The translations under genes were made by a program, and so were the position numbers. Of a stretch of 64,000 bases of DNA, positions 36,752 to 45,864 are shown piece by piece (position 1 is the stretch's first letter; each line of letters begins with the position of its first letter). Origin of the DNA: Chlorobiota bacterium (GTDB taxonomy: Bacteria > Bacteroidota > Ignavibacteria > OLB7); the NCBI GenBank assembly GCA_016710285.1, contig JADJXR010000001.1, positions 3,722,501 to 3,786,500 on the forward strand. Reading direction: 5' to 3'. The notes under the pieces are model-generated. The model was not told the DNA's origin and did not search any database. It saw nothing but the letters and a program-made list of their open reading frames with translations.

Positions 36752-37726
36752 ATGAACATTCTTGCATATATCGAACAACGCGGCGGGCAGCTGAAGAAAA
36801 ACGCCTTCGAGACCGTCACCGCTGCGCGGAACCTTGCTGCCGAAACTGGCGGGAAATTTTCGGCACTGATCGTGGGGGAGAACGTTGCCCCACTGGCCAG
36901 CCAGCTTGCAGCCTACGGCGCGGCAGATGTTATCACCGTTGAGGATGCACGGCTTGCGCAGTTTGCATCGGGGGCGGTTAGCAGGGCAATCGCATCGGTG
37001 GCCACCGCCGAAGGTGCCAACGTGATCCTGATGAGCAACACCTCGCACGGGAAGGACCTTGCGCCACGGGTTGCCGTGAAACTTGGCGCGGGCCTTGTCC
37101 CCGATTGCGTGGGATTAACCGCCAGCAGTGGCAACGTGGTGGCCACCCGCCCAGTCTTCGCCGGAAAAGCTCGGGTTGACGTTTCCGTCACTACTCCAAG
37201 CAAAGTCTTTTCGCTGCGCCCAAACGTCTTCACCGCCAGCGCGGTTGATGGGGTGGCGGCAACGGTCCGTTCGGCAGCGGTCAGTTTTGAGGAGAAGGAT
37301 TTCGCAACGCGGGTGGTGGAGACGAAGCTCAACACCGGAAAGAAAGACGTGGCCGAGGCCGACGTAATCGTCTCGGGCGGACGCGGCTTCAAGGGGCCGG
37401 AGAACTTCTACCTTGTTGAAAATCTTGCCGATGCGCTTGGCGGGGCCGTTGGGGCATCGCGCGCGGTGGTGGATGCTGGCTGGCGGCCACACTCGGAGCA
37501 AGTGGGCCAAACCGGGAAAACCGTTTCCCCATCGCTCTATGTGGCGTGCGCCATCAGCGGAGCGGTCCAGCATCTTGCAGGAATGTCAAGCTCGAAGTAC
37601 ATTGTTGCCATCAACAAGGACAAGGACGCACCAATCTTCGGCGCTGCTGATTATGGCATTATCGGCGATGTGTTCGAGGTGCTTCCGGTTCTTACCCAGG
37701 AAGTAAACGCGCTGCACGGCAAGTAA
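36752..37726 (+). CDS. etfA: Electron transfer flavoprotein subunit alpha
   Basis: FAD-binding partner of EtfB. The N-terminal domain starts MNILAYIEQRGGQLKKNAFE. The C-terminal FAD domain carries VSGGRGFKGPENFYLVENLA, VGASRAVVDAGW, the QVGQTGKTVSPSLYVACAIS flavin signature and NKDKDAPIFGAADYGIIGDV. The length of 324 is typical. With EtfB it would deliver electrons to an ETF:quinone oxidoreductase or dehydrogenase not encoded here. Confidence 0.96.
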   Translation: MNILAYIEQRGGQLKKNAFETVTAARNLAAETGGKFSALIVGENVAPLASQLAAYGAADVITVEDARLAQFASGAVSRAIASVATAEGANVILMSNTSHGKDLAPRVAVKLGAGLVPDCVGLTASSGNVVATRPVFAGKARVDVSVTTPSKVFSLRPNVFTASAVDGVAATVRSAAVSFEEKDFATRVVETKLNTGKKDVAEADVIVSGGRGFKGPENFYLVENLADALGGAVGASRAVVDAGWRPHSEQVGQTGKTVSPSLYVACAISGAVQHLAGMSSSKYIVAINKDKDAPIFGAADYGIIGDVFEVLPVLTQEVNALHGK

Positions 37727-37796
37727 CAGCAATCGCTGCGGAAGGATGGTGGGAAGGGAACACAAAACCCTGAATGGAACGCAATTCGCGAACGGC

Positions 37797-38405
37797 ATGG
37801 ATAGAGTTCAAATGGAGATTATCGGGCTGACCAGTAGCCCCCAAACAAGCGGCTCGTACGCGCTGATTTTGCAAGAAACCGGCGGGATGCGGCGGCTATC
37901 CATCCTGATTGGTGGGGACCTTGCCCAGGCCATCGCGCTGGAGCTGGAAAGCCTGAAGCCGCCGCGCCCAATCACGCACGATCTTATGAAAACGATGATT
38001 GATGCGTTGGGCACACAGCTGCTGGATGTCTGCATCACCGAGCTTCGCGAAAGCACCTTCTACGCTGTGCTGAATATCGAAGGAGCAAGCGAGCCGATTG
38101 ACGCGCGCCCCTCCGATGCTATCGCCCTGGCGATCCGTTGCGGTGCCAGCATCTACGTTGCCGAATCGGTTCTTGCCGAAGCGGGAGTGCTGCCGCAAGA
38201 TGGAGATGATTTTGACGACGATGATGATGACGACGAAGAGGAGAGTTTCGAAGGGGAGAAAGAAATTGAGGAAGCGAAGCCAGAACGCCCAAAAACCTTG
38301 CGCGAGGTCCTGCAAGGAAAACTGGACGTTGCCGTGAAGCAGGAGGACTACGAGCGGGCGGCCCAGATCCGCGATGAGATTGACCGCCTGGACCGGAACA
38401 GCTGA
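37797..38405 (+). CDS. Bifunctional nuclease (BFN/DUF151) domain protein with C-terminal UVR motif
   Basis: From the ATG at 37797 a BFN domain covers about residues 1-130 (MEIIGLTSSPQTSGSYALIL, GGMRRLSILIG, ARPSDAIALAIRCGASIYV). An acidic linker with a run of eight Asp and Glu residues follows. A UVR (UvrB/UvrC-like) motif ends the protein: LDVAVKQEDYERAAQIRDEI. BFN proteins have reported RNase/DNase activity in plants; in bacteria the role is unsettled, and the UVR helix suggests contact with Uvr or Clp-type partners. It follows etfA by 70 bp and precedes ruvB. An upstream GTG or ATG to 37746 seems less likely. Confidence 0.87.
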   Translation: MDRVQMEIIGLTSSPQTSGSYALILQETGGMRRLSILIGGDLAQAIALELESLKPPRPITHDLMKTMIDALGTQLLDVCITELRESTFYAVLNIEGASEPIDARPSDAIALAIRCGASIYVAESVLAEAGVLPQDGDDFDDDDDDDEEESFEGEKEIEEAKPERPKTLREVLQGKLDVAVKQEDYERAAQIRDEIDRLDRNS

Positions 38406-38454
38406 ACAACGCGCCCCGTGGGCAACCAGCCATTGGGGCGCATCGGCCAAGAAA

Positions 38455-38500
38455 AAAGCAGCGCGAGCTTGGAAAGTTTTCAGGCTCGCGTTGTCTTTTT
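38455..38500 (+). terminator. Terminator before ruvB
   Basis: Stem CGCGAGC (38462) with GCTCGCG (38484), then TTGTCTTTTTG. A second GCGCCCC/GGGGCGC hairpin lies just upstream (38411-38441). It probably ends the etf/BFN transcript. Confidence 0.7.
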
Positions 38501-38555
38501 GCAGCCATCAACTATCTTGCTTCGGCCATCGAACAACCCAAACACCACAGCAACA

Positions 38556-39596
38556 ATGGGACAACCAAAAGGAAATCGCACATCGGTCAGCCAGCAGGTC
38601 CAAAGCACTATTGAGTCGGAGATTGAAGCCGCATTGCGGCCCAGTGGATTCCATGAATTCACCGGGCAAAGCAAAGTGGTTGATAACCTGATGGTGTTTA
38701 TCAAAGCCGCCAAAATGCGGGAGGAGGCGTTGGATCACGTGTTGTTCACCGGCCCCCCGGGGCTGGGGAAAACAACGCTCAGCTACATCATCGCCAACGA
38801 GATGAATGCCGAGATAAAAACCACCAGCGGGCCGGTGCTGGAGAAACCTGGCGACCTTGCCGGATTGCTCACCGGGCTGAACCACGGCGACATCCTGTTC
38901 ATTGATGAAATCCACCGGCTTAGCCCCGTGGTGGAGGAATATCTCTACTCGGCAATGGAGGATTACCGGATTGACATCATGATTGATTCCGGCCCCAACG
39001 CACGGTCGGTGCAGCTCACCATTCCGCAGTTCACGTTGGTGGGGGCAACCACGCGCCAGGGGCTGCTGACTGCCCCGCTTCGCAGCCGTTTTGGGATTAT
39101 CAACCGGCTGGATTACTACTCGGTGGAGGACCTCTTCCGGGTTATCAACCGCTCGGCGGCCATCCTCACCATTCCGATTGAGCCGGAGGGGGCCTACGAG
39201 CTTGCGCGCCGCTCGCGCGGGACCCCGCGGATTGCCAACCGCTTGCTTCGCCGCACCCGCGACTTTGCCGATGTGAAAGGGAACGGCATCATCACCAAAA
39301 GCATTGCCGATTACGCCCTGGCCCAGCTTGAGGTGGATGAGCACGGGCTTGATGAAATGGATAAAAGAATTTTGGTGGCGATCATGGAGAAATTCAACGG
39401 CGGCCCGGTTGGATTGAACACTCTGGCGATTGCCGTGGGGGAAGAACCCGGGACGATTGAGGAGGTCTATGAACCATATCTGATCCAAGAAGGCTTCATG
39501 CAGCGCACCCCGCGTGGCCGCGAAACCACCCCCCTTGCCTACCGCCATTTCGGGATAGAACGGAAAGTGGGGGACCAGCAGGGATTGAATTTATAG
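38556..39596 (+). CDS. ruvB: Holliday junction branch migration DNA helicase RuvB
   Basis: Hexameric AAA+ motor that drives RuvA-bound Holliday junctions. FHEFTGQSKVVDNLMVFI, Walker A TGPPGLGKTTLSYIIANE, Walker B ILFIDEIHRL, and the sensor GATTRQGLLTAPLRSRFGI are diagnostic. The C-terminal winged helix carries TIEEVYEPYLIQEGFMQRTPRGR. At 346 residues from the ATG at 38556 the length is exact; earlier in-frame codons overlap the terminator. ruvA and ruvC are not nearby. Confidence 0.97.
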   Translation: MGQPKGNRTSVSQQVQSTIESEIEAALRPSGFHEFTGQSKVVDNLMVFIKAAKMREEALDHVLFTGPPGLGKTTLSYIIANEMNAEIKTTSGPVLEKPGDLAGLLTGLNHGDILFIDEIHRLSPVVEEYLYSAMEDYRIDIMIDSGPNARSVQLTIPQFTLVGATTRQGLLTAPLRSRFGIINRLDYYSVEDLFRVINRSAAILTIPIEPEGAYELARRSRGTPRIANRLLRRTRDFADVKGNGIITKSIADYALAQLEVDEHGLDEMDKRILVAIMEKFNGGPVGLNTLAIAVGEEPGTIEEVYEPYLIQEGFMQRTPRGRETTPLAYRHFGIERKVGDQQGLNL

Positions 39597-39605
39597 CGGG
39601 CCTTG

Positions 39606-41141
39606 CTACTCCCGCAGCAGCACCATCTTTCCATATCGCCGCCCATCTTCCGACAGGATAATCGGCGGCTGCAAGCTGGCCCACGACGAAGCTCCATCAA
39701 CCGCAAATTTTTGGGCGATTACTTGGCTGGTGTATTCCCCGGGGATTGCTGTGGGGGTGTCGCGAACGGCAAGGATGATAAGCTGCCCAAGCGGGTCCAC
39801 GGTTAGGGTTGCGTCCCGCTCGGGCATTGGGGTGTTGAACGCTGCCACGGCATATTCGCCATCGCCCCAGGCCTGCGCGCCATCGGCGGCGATTCGCTGC
39901 ACAAAAATGTCGCGGTCGTTGGCCACGGTGTCGGTTGCCCCCGTTACTTCCATCGAGAGGTAGAAATTTCCAAGCCCATCGGCAATCAATTCCTGATGCT
40001 CAACCTGCCCCTTTGGGATTCCTGTCAGCACCGCTTTTTTCCCTTCGTTCCACAGTGGCTTCCCAAGCATATCCAACCGCTGCATTCCAATAAATGTTTG
40101 GTGCCCAATCTGGATTTTGAACGCCACGGCAAGCCCTGCGGGTTCGGCCACCACCACGGGGTCGGTCTCGCGGGCTTTTGCGTCGGAGCTTACCAGCGGC
40201 ACGGCTGTTTCATCAATCCATCGGCGCGTTCCGTCGGGGGCGATGCGTTGGGCAAGGATATCAATGTCGCCCGTGCGGTCCCCAGCGGTGTAGGCGATTT
40301 CGTAGGCCACGTAGGCCCCGCAGGCTCCATCGCTTACCACCGCTGCATTCCGTTCCAAATGGCGGCTGGAAGCAACGTGCACCGGGTTTGCCGACGCGCC
40401 CCATGCTGCCTTCCCGTAGCCATCAATCCGCATCGCTAAAAGGTCGCTGGCCACAACGGAGTCCTTGGCAATGGAGGCACTTTCGTACACGGCAATCACC
40501 CCGCCACGGCTGTCGGCAACGGCCCCGGAAAGAAGCTCGCGCCGTTTGGTTTTTGCCACCCACGATCCCGACCCCCACACCGGCTTCCCATCGGCTCCGA
40601 TTTTTACGGCGGCAATGTCAACATCGCCATAGATGCTGGCGGAGTAATGGACTTCGTACAGGACCATGATCGAGCCGTCGTACAGCTTCACCGCCCGTGC
40701 GTTTTGTTCGCGGAAGTTCGAGCGTGCAATCGGGGTGATGTGGTTTGTTGAATCGCCCCAACGGTCGTGCCCTTCGCGGTCCAAGCGGCGCATCAGGATG
40801 TCGCGGTCGCCGGCGTGTGCGCTGGAGTTATGCTCCACGGTGTAAACAAGAAAACAGCCACCATCGGTATCGGGAAGGATGATCGGCGAAAATTCCTTGT
40901 AGTTTTGCGAACAGATTGAGGCTGGGGCGGCCACTGGGGTCTCAATCCGTCCATCGGTGAAGAAGCGGGCGGCGATAATGTCCTGGTCGCCGGTGTGCTC
41001 TCCGCTCAGAAATTGCGCCGGGAAAAGTGCGGCAATTCTGCCGATCTGTGCCGAAGCAACCATGGGGATTGCCAACGCAATGGCAGATGCAAGTATTACG
41101 CGGACCAATGCCGGTTTCATTGAGTTCATAGCGATTGTCAT
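39606..41141 (-). CDS. Secreted repeat protein, unknown function
   Basis: A 511-residue exported protein. MTIAMNSMKPALVRVILASAIALAIPMVASAQ is a signal peptide read in two pieces: basic lead, then the hydrophobic core LASAIALAIPMVASA. The mature part contains at least six imperfect repeats built on G-D-x-D-I-x-A-x-R-x-x-x-D-G-x-x-x-W (GDRDILMRRLDREGHDRWGD, GDIDILAQRIAPDGTRRWID, NDRDIFVQRIAADGAQAWGD), about 60-70 residues apart, suggesting a beta-propeller. There is no T9SS domain or catalytic motif. It is divergent from nadC, with 71 bp between starts, and abuts the 3' end of ruvB. Confidence 0.78.
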   Translation of the reverse strand: MTIAMNSMKPALVRVILASAIALAIPMVASAQIGRIAALFPAQFLSGEHTGDQDIIAARFFTDGRIETPVAAPASICSQNYKEFSPIILPDTDGGCFLVYTVEHNSSAHAGDRDILMRRLDREGHDRWGDSTNHITPIARSNFREQNARAVKLYDGSIMVLYEVHYSASIYGDVDIAAVKIGADGKPVWGSGSWVAKTKRRELLSGAVADSRGGVIAVYESASIAKDSVVASDLLAMRIDGYGKAAWGASANPVHVASSRHLERNAAVVSDGACGAYVAYEIAYTAGDRTGDIDILAQRIAPDGTRRWIDETAVPLVSSDAKARETDPVVVAEPAGLAVAFKIQIGHQTFIGMQRLDMLGKPLWNEGKKAVLTGIPKGQVEHQELIADGLGNFYLSMEVTGATDTVANDRDIFVQRIAADGAQAWGDGEYAVAAFNTPMPERDATLTVDPLGQLIILAVRDTPTAIPGEYTSQVIAQKFAVDGASSWASLQPPIILSEDGRRYGKMVLLRE

Positions 41142-41211
41142 CCTGTACCGTTTTGGGCAAGATACGTGGAAAATCCCCGAATAACCATTCTCACAAAACC
41201 AACCATTTACC

Positions 41212-42084
41212 ATGCCATACCCTGCGTTGTTGAATGATCTTTCCATCCTTCGGCTTGTTCAAATCGCTTTGAATGAAGATATCGGCGATGGCGACGTGAC
41301 AAGCGAATCGCTGCTGCCGCCGGAAACCTACGGCCAAGCGGTGATGCTGGCAAAGGCCGAAGGGGTGGTGGCCGGGACCGCCATTGCCGATTTAGCCTTC
41401 CGCGAAGTTGACGGCGATGTCACCTGCGATTGGATGATGGAAGACGGGGCAAGGGTTGCGCCCGGCAGCGTTATCGGCCATATCAGGGGACCGGTGCGAA
41501 GCATCATCATCGGCGAGCGGACCGCGCTGAATTTTATGCAGCGGATGTCGGGCGTGGCCACCCTAACGCGCCGTTTTGTGGATGCCATTGCGGGAACCGG
41601 CGCCACGATTTTGGACACCCGCAAAACAATCCCCGGCTGGCGGCTGTTGGATAAATATGCCGTTGCCGCCGGCGGTGGCAAAAACCACCGAATGGGGCTG
41701 TACGACATGGTGATGATTAAAGACAACCACATCGAAGCCTACGGCTCGATTACCGGCGCGGTCCAGGCCGCTTCGGCATGGCTGGGGGAGCGGGGTCTTC
41801 AGGAGCGGATACCGATTGAGGTGGAGACGCGAAACCTTGATGAAGTCCGCGAGGCGTTGAAGCTCCCCGCCGTTGCCCGCATCATGTTCGACAATTTTAC
41901 GCTGGAGATGATGCGCCAGGGGGCAGCGTTGGTGGATGGAGCAAAGGAGACCGAAGCGTCGGGGGATGTGACGTTGGAGAACGTCCGGCAGGTGGCCGAG
42001 ACCGGAGTGCAGTTTATCAGTTCCGGTGCGCTAACCCACTCGGCAAAAGCCTTGAACATCTCGCTGGAAATTATGCGGCAGTGA
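41212..42084 (+). CDS. nadC: Nicotinate-nucleotide pyrophosphorylase (carboxylating)
   Basis: Quinolinate phosphoribosyltransferase, third step of de novo NAD synthesis. IALNEDIGDGDVTSESLLP, GERTALNFMQRMSGVATLT, ILDTRKTIPGWRLLDKYAVAAGGG-type catalytic segment (split here as ILDTRKTIPGWRLLDKYAVA and GGGKNHRMGLYDMVMIKDNH), and VEVETRNLDE-like VEVETRNLDEV match the family. Length 290. Pathway partner nadB is at 5388. Confidence 0.95.
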   Translation: MPYPALLNDLSILRLVQIALNEDIGDGDVTSESLLPPETYGQAVMLAKAEGVVAGTAIADLAFREVDGDVTCDWMMEDGARVAPGSVIGHIRGPVRSIIIGERTALNFMQRMSGVATLTRRFVDAIAGTGATILDTRKTIPGWRLLDKYAVAAGGGKNHRMGLYDMVMIKDNHIEAYGSITGAVQAASAWLGERGLQERIPIEVETRNLDEVREALKLPAVARIMFDNFTLEMMRQGAALVDGAKETEASGDVTLENVRQVAETGVQFISSGALTHSAKALNISLEIMRQ

Positions 42085-42129
42085 TGCGTGCGGCGCAGAT
42101 TGCTGCGGGGCAATGCCGGCGGGTACGGT

Positions 42130-42846
42130 TCACCAAATATTCTTCCAATCGGTGGATGTCGCGACCTTGAAGGCAAGGATAATGGCGAACAGAACAAACG
42201 CCCATCCAGCAAACTGATAGACCCTTCCGATAAAGTTGGAGGGGATCCGCAAGCGGAATTTCATCAGCAATTGAAGGAGCGCAAAGAACCAAAGGAAAAC
42301 CCCGCCGCCGAACCCAACAGCAAGGATGATGTTGTCGGTGGGGGTTGCGCCAACAACCCCTTGCAGGTGGGTGTTGGTCCGAAGCGCGCCAATCACCAGC
42401 GTCAAGGTGGGAAGGAAGGTGGGGGAAGCAAGGTTCATCAAGCCAAGCAACGCGCCCAAGGCAAAAGGGGAGCGCAGCCCAAGAAGTTTGGCGCGCTCCT
42501 CCTGCTTCTGCTCCTTTGTGGCCGAGGCCACCACTTTCTGGGACGTGGCTTTGAAGTAATTCCGGGCAAGCACCAGCAGCACCACAATGCATCCTAACTG
42601 CACCAACACCACCAGCCAGCCAAAGGAAGTAATGGAGCGCAGCAGCGAGTCAACAAACGCCGACGACGCAAAGGCGGCCAGCGTGGCGAACAGGACATCG
42701 GCAAGTGCCGCGCCGGCACCGATTTGGTAGCCGACGCTTCTGTGCCCATCCAATGCTTGCTTGATAACTGCGATAGAGATTGGCCCCGGCGGAATGGCCA
42801 ATGCGAACCCTGTAAGAATTCCAAGAAGGAGATCGCCAAGATACAC
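42130..42846 (-). CDS. LysE-type amino-acid/threonine exporter family membrane protein
   Basis: A 238-residue polytopic protein. LLLGILTGFALAIPPGPISIAVIKQALDG is the LysE/RhtB N-terminal signature (PPGP), followed by the GAGAALADVLFATLAAF helix. Six hydrophobic segments are visible, with a basic cytosolic loop (SQKVVASATKEQKQEERAK) between helices 3 and 4. Efflux of an amino acid is the likely role; the substrate is unknown. Its start codon directly abuts the purF stop (42847), so it is probably read through from purF. Confidence 0.88.
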   Translation of the reverse strand: MYLGDLLLGILTGFALAIPPGPISIAVIKQALDGHRSVGYQIGAGAALADVLFATLAAFASSAFVDSLLRSITSFGWLVVLVQLGCIVVLLVLARNYFKATSQKVVASATKEQKQEERAKLLGLRSPFALGALLGLMNLASPTFLPTLTLVIGALRTNTHLQGVVGATPTDNIILAVGFGGGVFLWFFALLQLLMKFRLRIPSNFIGRVYQFAGWAFVLFAIILAFKVATSTDWKNIW

Positions 42847-44379
42847 TTAGCCGATCTCCTCGAGCGCAAGTTTGCTGGCTTCGGAGTCAATCTCCACCGG
42901 GTAGTTTCCGGTGAAGCAGGCGGTGCAGTAGCCTTCCCCGTTTTCGTGCGGGACGGAATCGAGCAGGCCTTCAATCGAGAGGTAGTGGAGCGACTCCACC
43001 CCAAGCGAGTCGCGAATGGCGCTGACGTTCAGGTTGAAGTTATTGGCGATCAGTTCCTCCTTGCTGGGGAAGTCCATGCCATACTTGCAGGGGTGGGTAA
43101 TCGGGGGTGAGCTGATGCGAAGGTGGACGCTTCGTGGGGCGGCTTCCTTCACCAAGTTGACCAATGCTTTGCTGGTGGTTCCGCGGACGATGGAGTCATC
43201 CACCACAACCACTTGCTGGCCTTCCAACACCCCGCGAACAACGTTGAACTTCATCTTCACTTTCAGCTCGCGGTTGGACTGCCCGGGGGCAATAAACGTC
43301 CGGCCAACGTAGTGATTACGGATCAGCCCAATTTCATAGCGGGTATCCTGGTCGTACAGGTCTTCGTTCACCTGCCGGAATCCCAGCGTTGCGGTGTTGG
43401 AGGAATCGGGGACGTTAATCACAACCACTTTTCCTCCTGGTCGGTCGCTAATCATTCCGGATTCTTCGGCAAGCCGTTTCCCCAGCTTGCGGCGGACTTT
43501 ATCCACCGAGTGGCCGAAGATGTGGCTATCGGGGCGGGAGAAGTAGATATACTCGAAGATGCAGTGGGCAGGGCGGGGGGTAACGTCGTCAATCTGGTAG
43601 GAATGGATATGGCCGGTTTTGACGGTTTCGGCATCAATCACCACAATCTCGTTCGGGCGGACATCGCGCACATACTCTGCCGAAAGGATATCCAGCGCGC
43701 AAGTTTCGCTGGCGACGATGTAGGTGTCGCCCAACTTCCCGATGCAAAGGGGGCGGAATCCGTGGGGGTCGCGGGCGGCCACAAGGGCATCGTCGGTCAG
43801 GATGGTGACGGAGTACGCGCCGCGCACCTGGCGCAAGGCATCCCGAATTCTGCCGATGGTGCTATCTTCACGGCTTCGCGCAATCAGATGGAGCATGATC
43901 TCCGAATCGGTGGTGGTTTGGAACAGCACGCCATCGTTGCTCAGGTTCCGGCGAAGCGTAAGGGTATTGGTCAAATTTCCATTATGGGCAAGCGCAAGGT
44001 TCCCGTGGTGGTAATTGACGAAAAAGGGTTGGATGTTGGCCCGTTTGATATTGTTGCCGGTGGTGGAGTAGCGGTTGTGGCCAATGGAGCAATCGCCGCG
44101 AAGGTCCTTGACCAAGATGTCTTCGTTGAAAACATCCAACACAAGGCCGTGGTCCTTATGGATAGTGAATGTCCGTTTCCCGGGGCGCGACTGGCTTGGT
44201 CTGGAAGCCACAATTCCCGCAGCTTCCTGGCCGCGATGCTGAAGGGCATGAAGGGCGTAGTAGGTCATTACCGAAGCTCGTGGGTTGTTGAAGATGCCAA
44301 CAACACCGCAGTTGCACAGGGGTTTGTCAATCTCGCGCTGGTGTTGCGTTGCCGCTTCGGAGGATTGTGGAAGTTCCAT
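42847..44379 (-). CDS. purF: Amidophosphoribosyltransferase
   Basis: Committed step of purine synthesis: glutamine plus PRPP gives phosphoribosylamine. The N-terminal nucleophile glutamine amidotransferase begins NCGVVGIFNNP after a 23-residue lead, which is probably a cleaved propeptide. HALQHRGQEAAGI, IGHNRYSTTGN and ALAHNGNLTN line the glutaminase site. The C-terminal phosphoribosyltransferase has the PRPP loop VVVVDDSIVRGTTSKALV. The length of 510 residues is typical of the Bacillus-type enzyme with propeptide. Fe-S cysteines of that type are plausible (HLRISSPPITHPCKYGMD and EGYCTACFTG). Divergent from the glycosyltransferase gene, 66 bp between starts. Confidence 0.95.
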   Translation of the reverse strand: MELPQSSEAATQHQREIDKPLCNCGVVGIFNNPRASVMTYYALHALQHRGQEAAGIVASRPSQSRPGKRTFTIHKDHGLVLDVFNEDILVKDLRGDCSIGHNRYSTTGNNIKRANIQPFFVNYHHGNLALAHNGNLTNTLTLRRNLSNDGVLFQTTTDSEIMLHLIARSREDSTIGRIRDALRQVRGAYSVTILTDDALVAARDPHGFRPLCIGKLGDTYIVASETCALDILSAEYVRDVRPNEIVVIDAETVKTGHIHSYQIDDVTPRPAHCIFEYIYFSRPDSHIFGHSVDKVRRKLGKRLAEESGMISDRPGGKVVVINVPDSSNTATLGFRQVNEDLYDQDTRYEIGLIRNHYVGRTFIAPGQSNRELKVKMKFNVVRGVLEGQQVVVVDDSIVRGTTSKALVNLVKEAAPRSVHLRISSPPITHPCKYGMDFPSKEELIANNFNLNVSAIRDSLGVESLHYLSIEGLLDSVPHENGEGYCTACFTGNYPVEIDSEASKLALEEIG

Positions 44380-44445
44380 ACGGGAAGTTCAGTGAGTGTT
44401 CAGGAAAACCGTTCAAATCTACGACAGGAAGGTAGTATCACAGCA

Positions 44446-45603
44446 ATGAAGATCGCGTTGATCGGCCCCGCGTTTCCGCTTCGTGGCGGAATTGCCCACC
44501 ACACGAATATGCTTGCCATCTATCTGCGGAAGCATGGCCATGCGGTTGATGTTATCACCTTCCGCCGGCAATATCCCAAAATCCTGTATCCTGGAAGGTT
44601 TCAGGAAGAAATAGGGGATGGAGGAGGGTTTGCCCAGCAGGTGCAATCGGAGCGATTGATTGACAGCATGAGCTTCGGCAACTGGAAGAAGGTTGGGCAG
44701 ATGCTTCACCAGCGGAACTACGACTTGATTGCTTTCAAGTACTGGACGCCGATGCTGGCTCCGGCATTTTCCCAAATAGCCAAGTGGGCGCGGCATCAGG
44801 GGAAGAAGGAGGTGATGGTGATTGTGGACAACCTGTTCCCGCATGAACGGCGGCCAATAGACCGGTTCCTCACCGATAAATTTTTCCGTTATTGCAGTTT
44901 GGCGTTGACGCAATCAAGCACGGTGTACAACCAGCTGGCGAAAGCCTATCCCGCAATCCCGCAACGGCTAACGCCCCACCCGATGTATGAGAATTTTGGG
45001 GCGAAAATCAACGCTGCCGAGGCACGCCAGCGGCTGGGAATCACCGCGCAAAAAGTGCTGCTGTTCTTTGGATTCGTGCGGCAGTACAAAGGGCTGGATC
45101 GGCTGCTATCGGCCATGCCCGAAATTGCCCGCCGCCACCCCGATGCCCAGTTGTACGTGGTTGGTGAGTTTTTTGGCGGCGAAAAGAAAAAGCAACCGTA
45201 CCTGCAACAGATTGAGCAGGGTGGGGTGAAGGAGCAGATCACGATTGTGGATCGGTATGTTCCCAACGATGAAGTCGCGCTCTGGTTTTCGGCAGCCGAT
45301 CTGCTTGTTCAGCCTTATCATTCGGCAACCAACAGCGGCATTGTCCAGATTGCCTACAACTTTGCCACCCCGCTGATTGTGACGAACGTTGGCAGCTTGG
45401 GCGAGGTTGTGGTGGACGGCACAACAGGGCTGGTGATTGATGACCCTTCCCCCAGCGGCATTGCCAACGCTGTGGATAAGATGTACCACGGCCAGACCAT
45501 CCAACAGTTCTCCCAAAACATCCTTCAAGAGCGGAAAAAATATAGCTGGGATGCTTTTGTGGAGGGGATGGTCGAGCATACTGTATCGGTGCAACAACGG
45601 TGA
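44446..45603 (+). CDS. GT4-type glycosyltransferase
   Basis: A 385-residue GT-B glycosyltransferase. The N-terminal Rossmann domain has MKIALIGPAFPLRGGIAHHT, the glycine-rich acceptor loop. The C-terminal nucleotide-sugar domain has KVLLFFGFVRQYKGLDRLLSAM, VPNDEVALWFSAADLLVQPY and the E-containing GLVIDDPSPSGIANAV region. The donor and acceptor are not deducible; surface polysaccharide or glycolipid synthesis is likely. It stands alone, without other sugar genes. The frame is open far upstream opposite purF, but the conserved N-terminus fixes the start at 44446. Confidence 0.9.
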   Translation: MKIALIGPAFPLRGGIAHHTNMLAIYLRKHGHAVDVITFRRQYPKILYPGRFQEEIGDGGGFAQQVQSERLIDSMSFGNWKKVGQMLHQRNYDLIAFKYWTPMLAPAFSQIAKWARHQGKKEVMVIVDNLFPHERRPIDRFLTDKFFRYCSLALTQSSTVYNQLAKAYPAIPQRLTPHPMYENFGAKINAAEARQRLGITAQKVLLFFGFVRQYKGLDRLLSAMPEIARRHPDAQLYVVGEFFGGEKKKQPYLQQIEQGGVKEQITIVDRYVPNDEVALWFSAADLLVQPYHSATNSGIVQIAYNFATPLIVTNVGSLGEVVVDGTTGLVIDDPSPSGIANAVDKMYHGQTIQQFSQNILQERKKYSWDAFVEGMVEHTVSVQQR

Positions 45604-45864
45604 AATTTTAGGAAAAACCTTGCTGTTGTTAAAAAAAAATATACGTTTGCTCCTGCTGTCAGTTACTACACCATTCCCAACACAACAGCATGACGTTGTT
45701 CATGCTGCATTGCAAGCCCATTGAAGATTACACGTTTGCTACCAGCAAACCAGCATTTTTTAATGGCGATGTAACACATTCTGGATACGCGGAGTCTTAA
45801 CCTCTGTGCTGCTAGGATACCTCCATTTCAACAGGCCTTCCATAACTGACAACTGCCTGAAGCC

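Noticed and set aside
43123..44445. Long open frame upstream of and in frame with the glycosyltransferase
   Set aside because: It is antisense to purF, has no family features, and the glycosyltransferase N-terminus (MKIALIGPAFPL) is intact at 44446.
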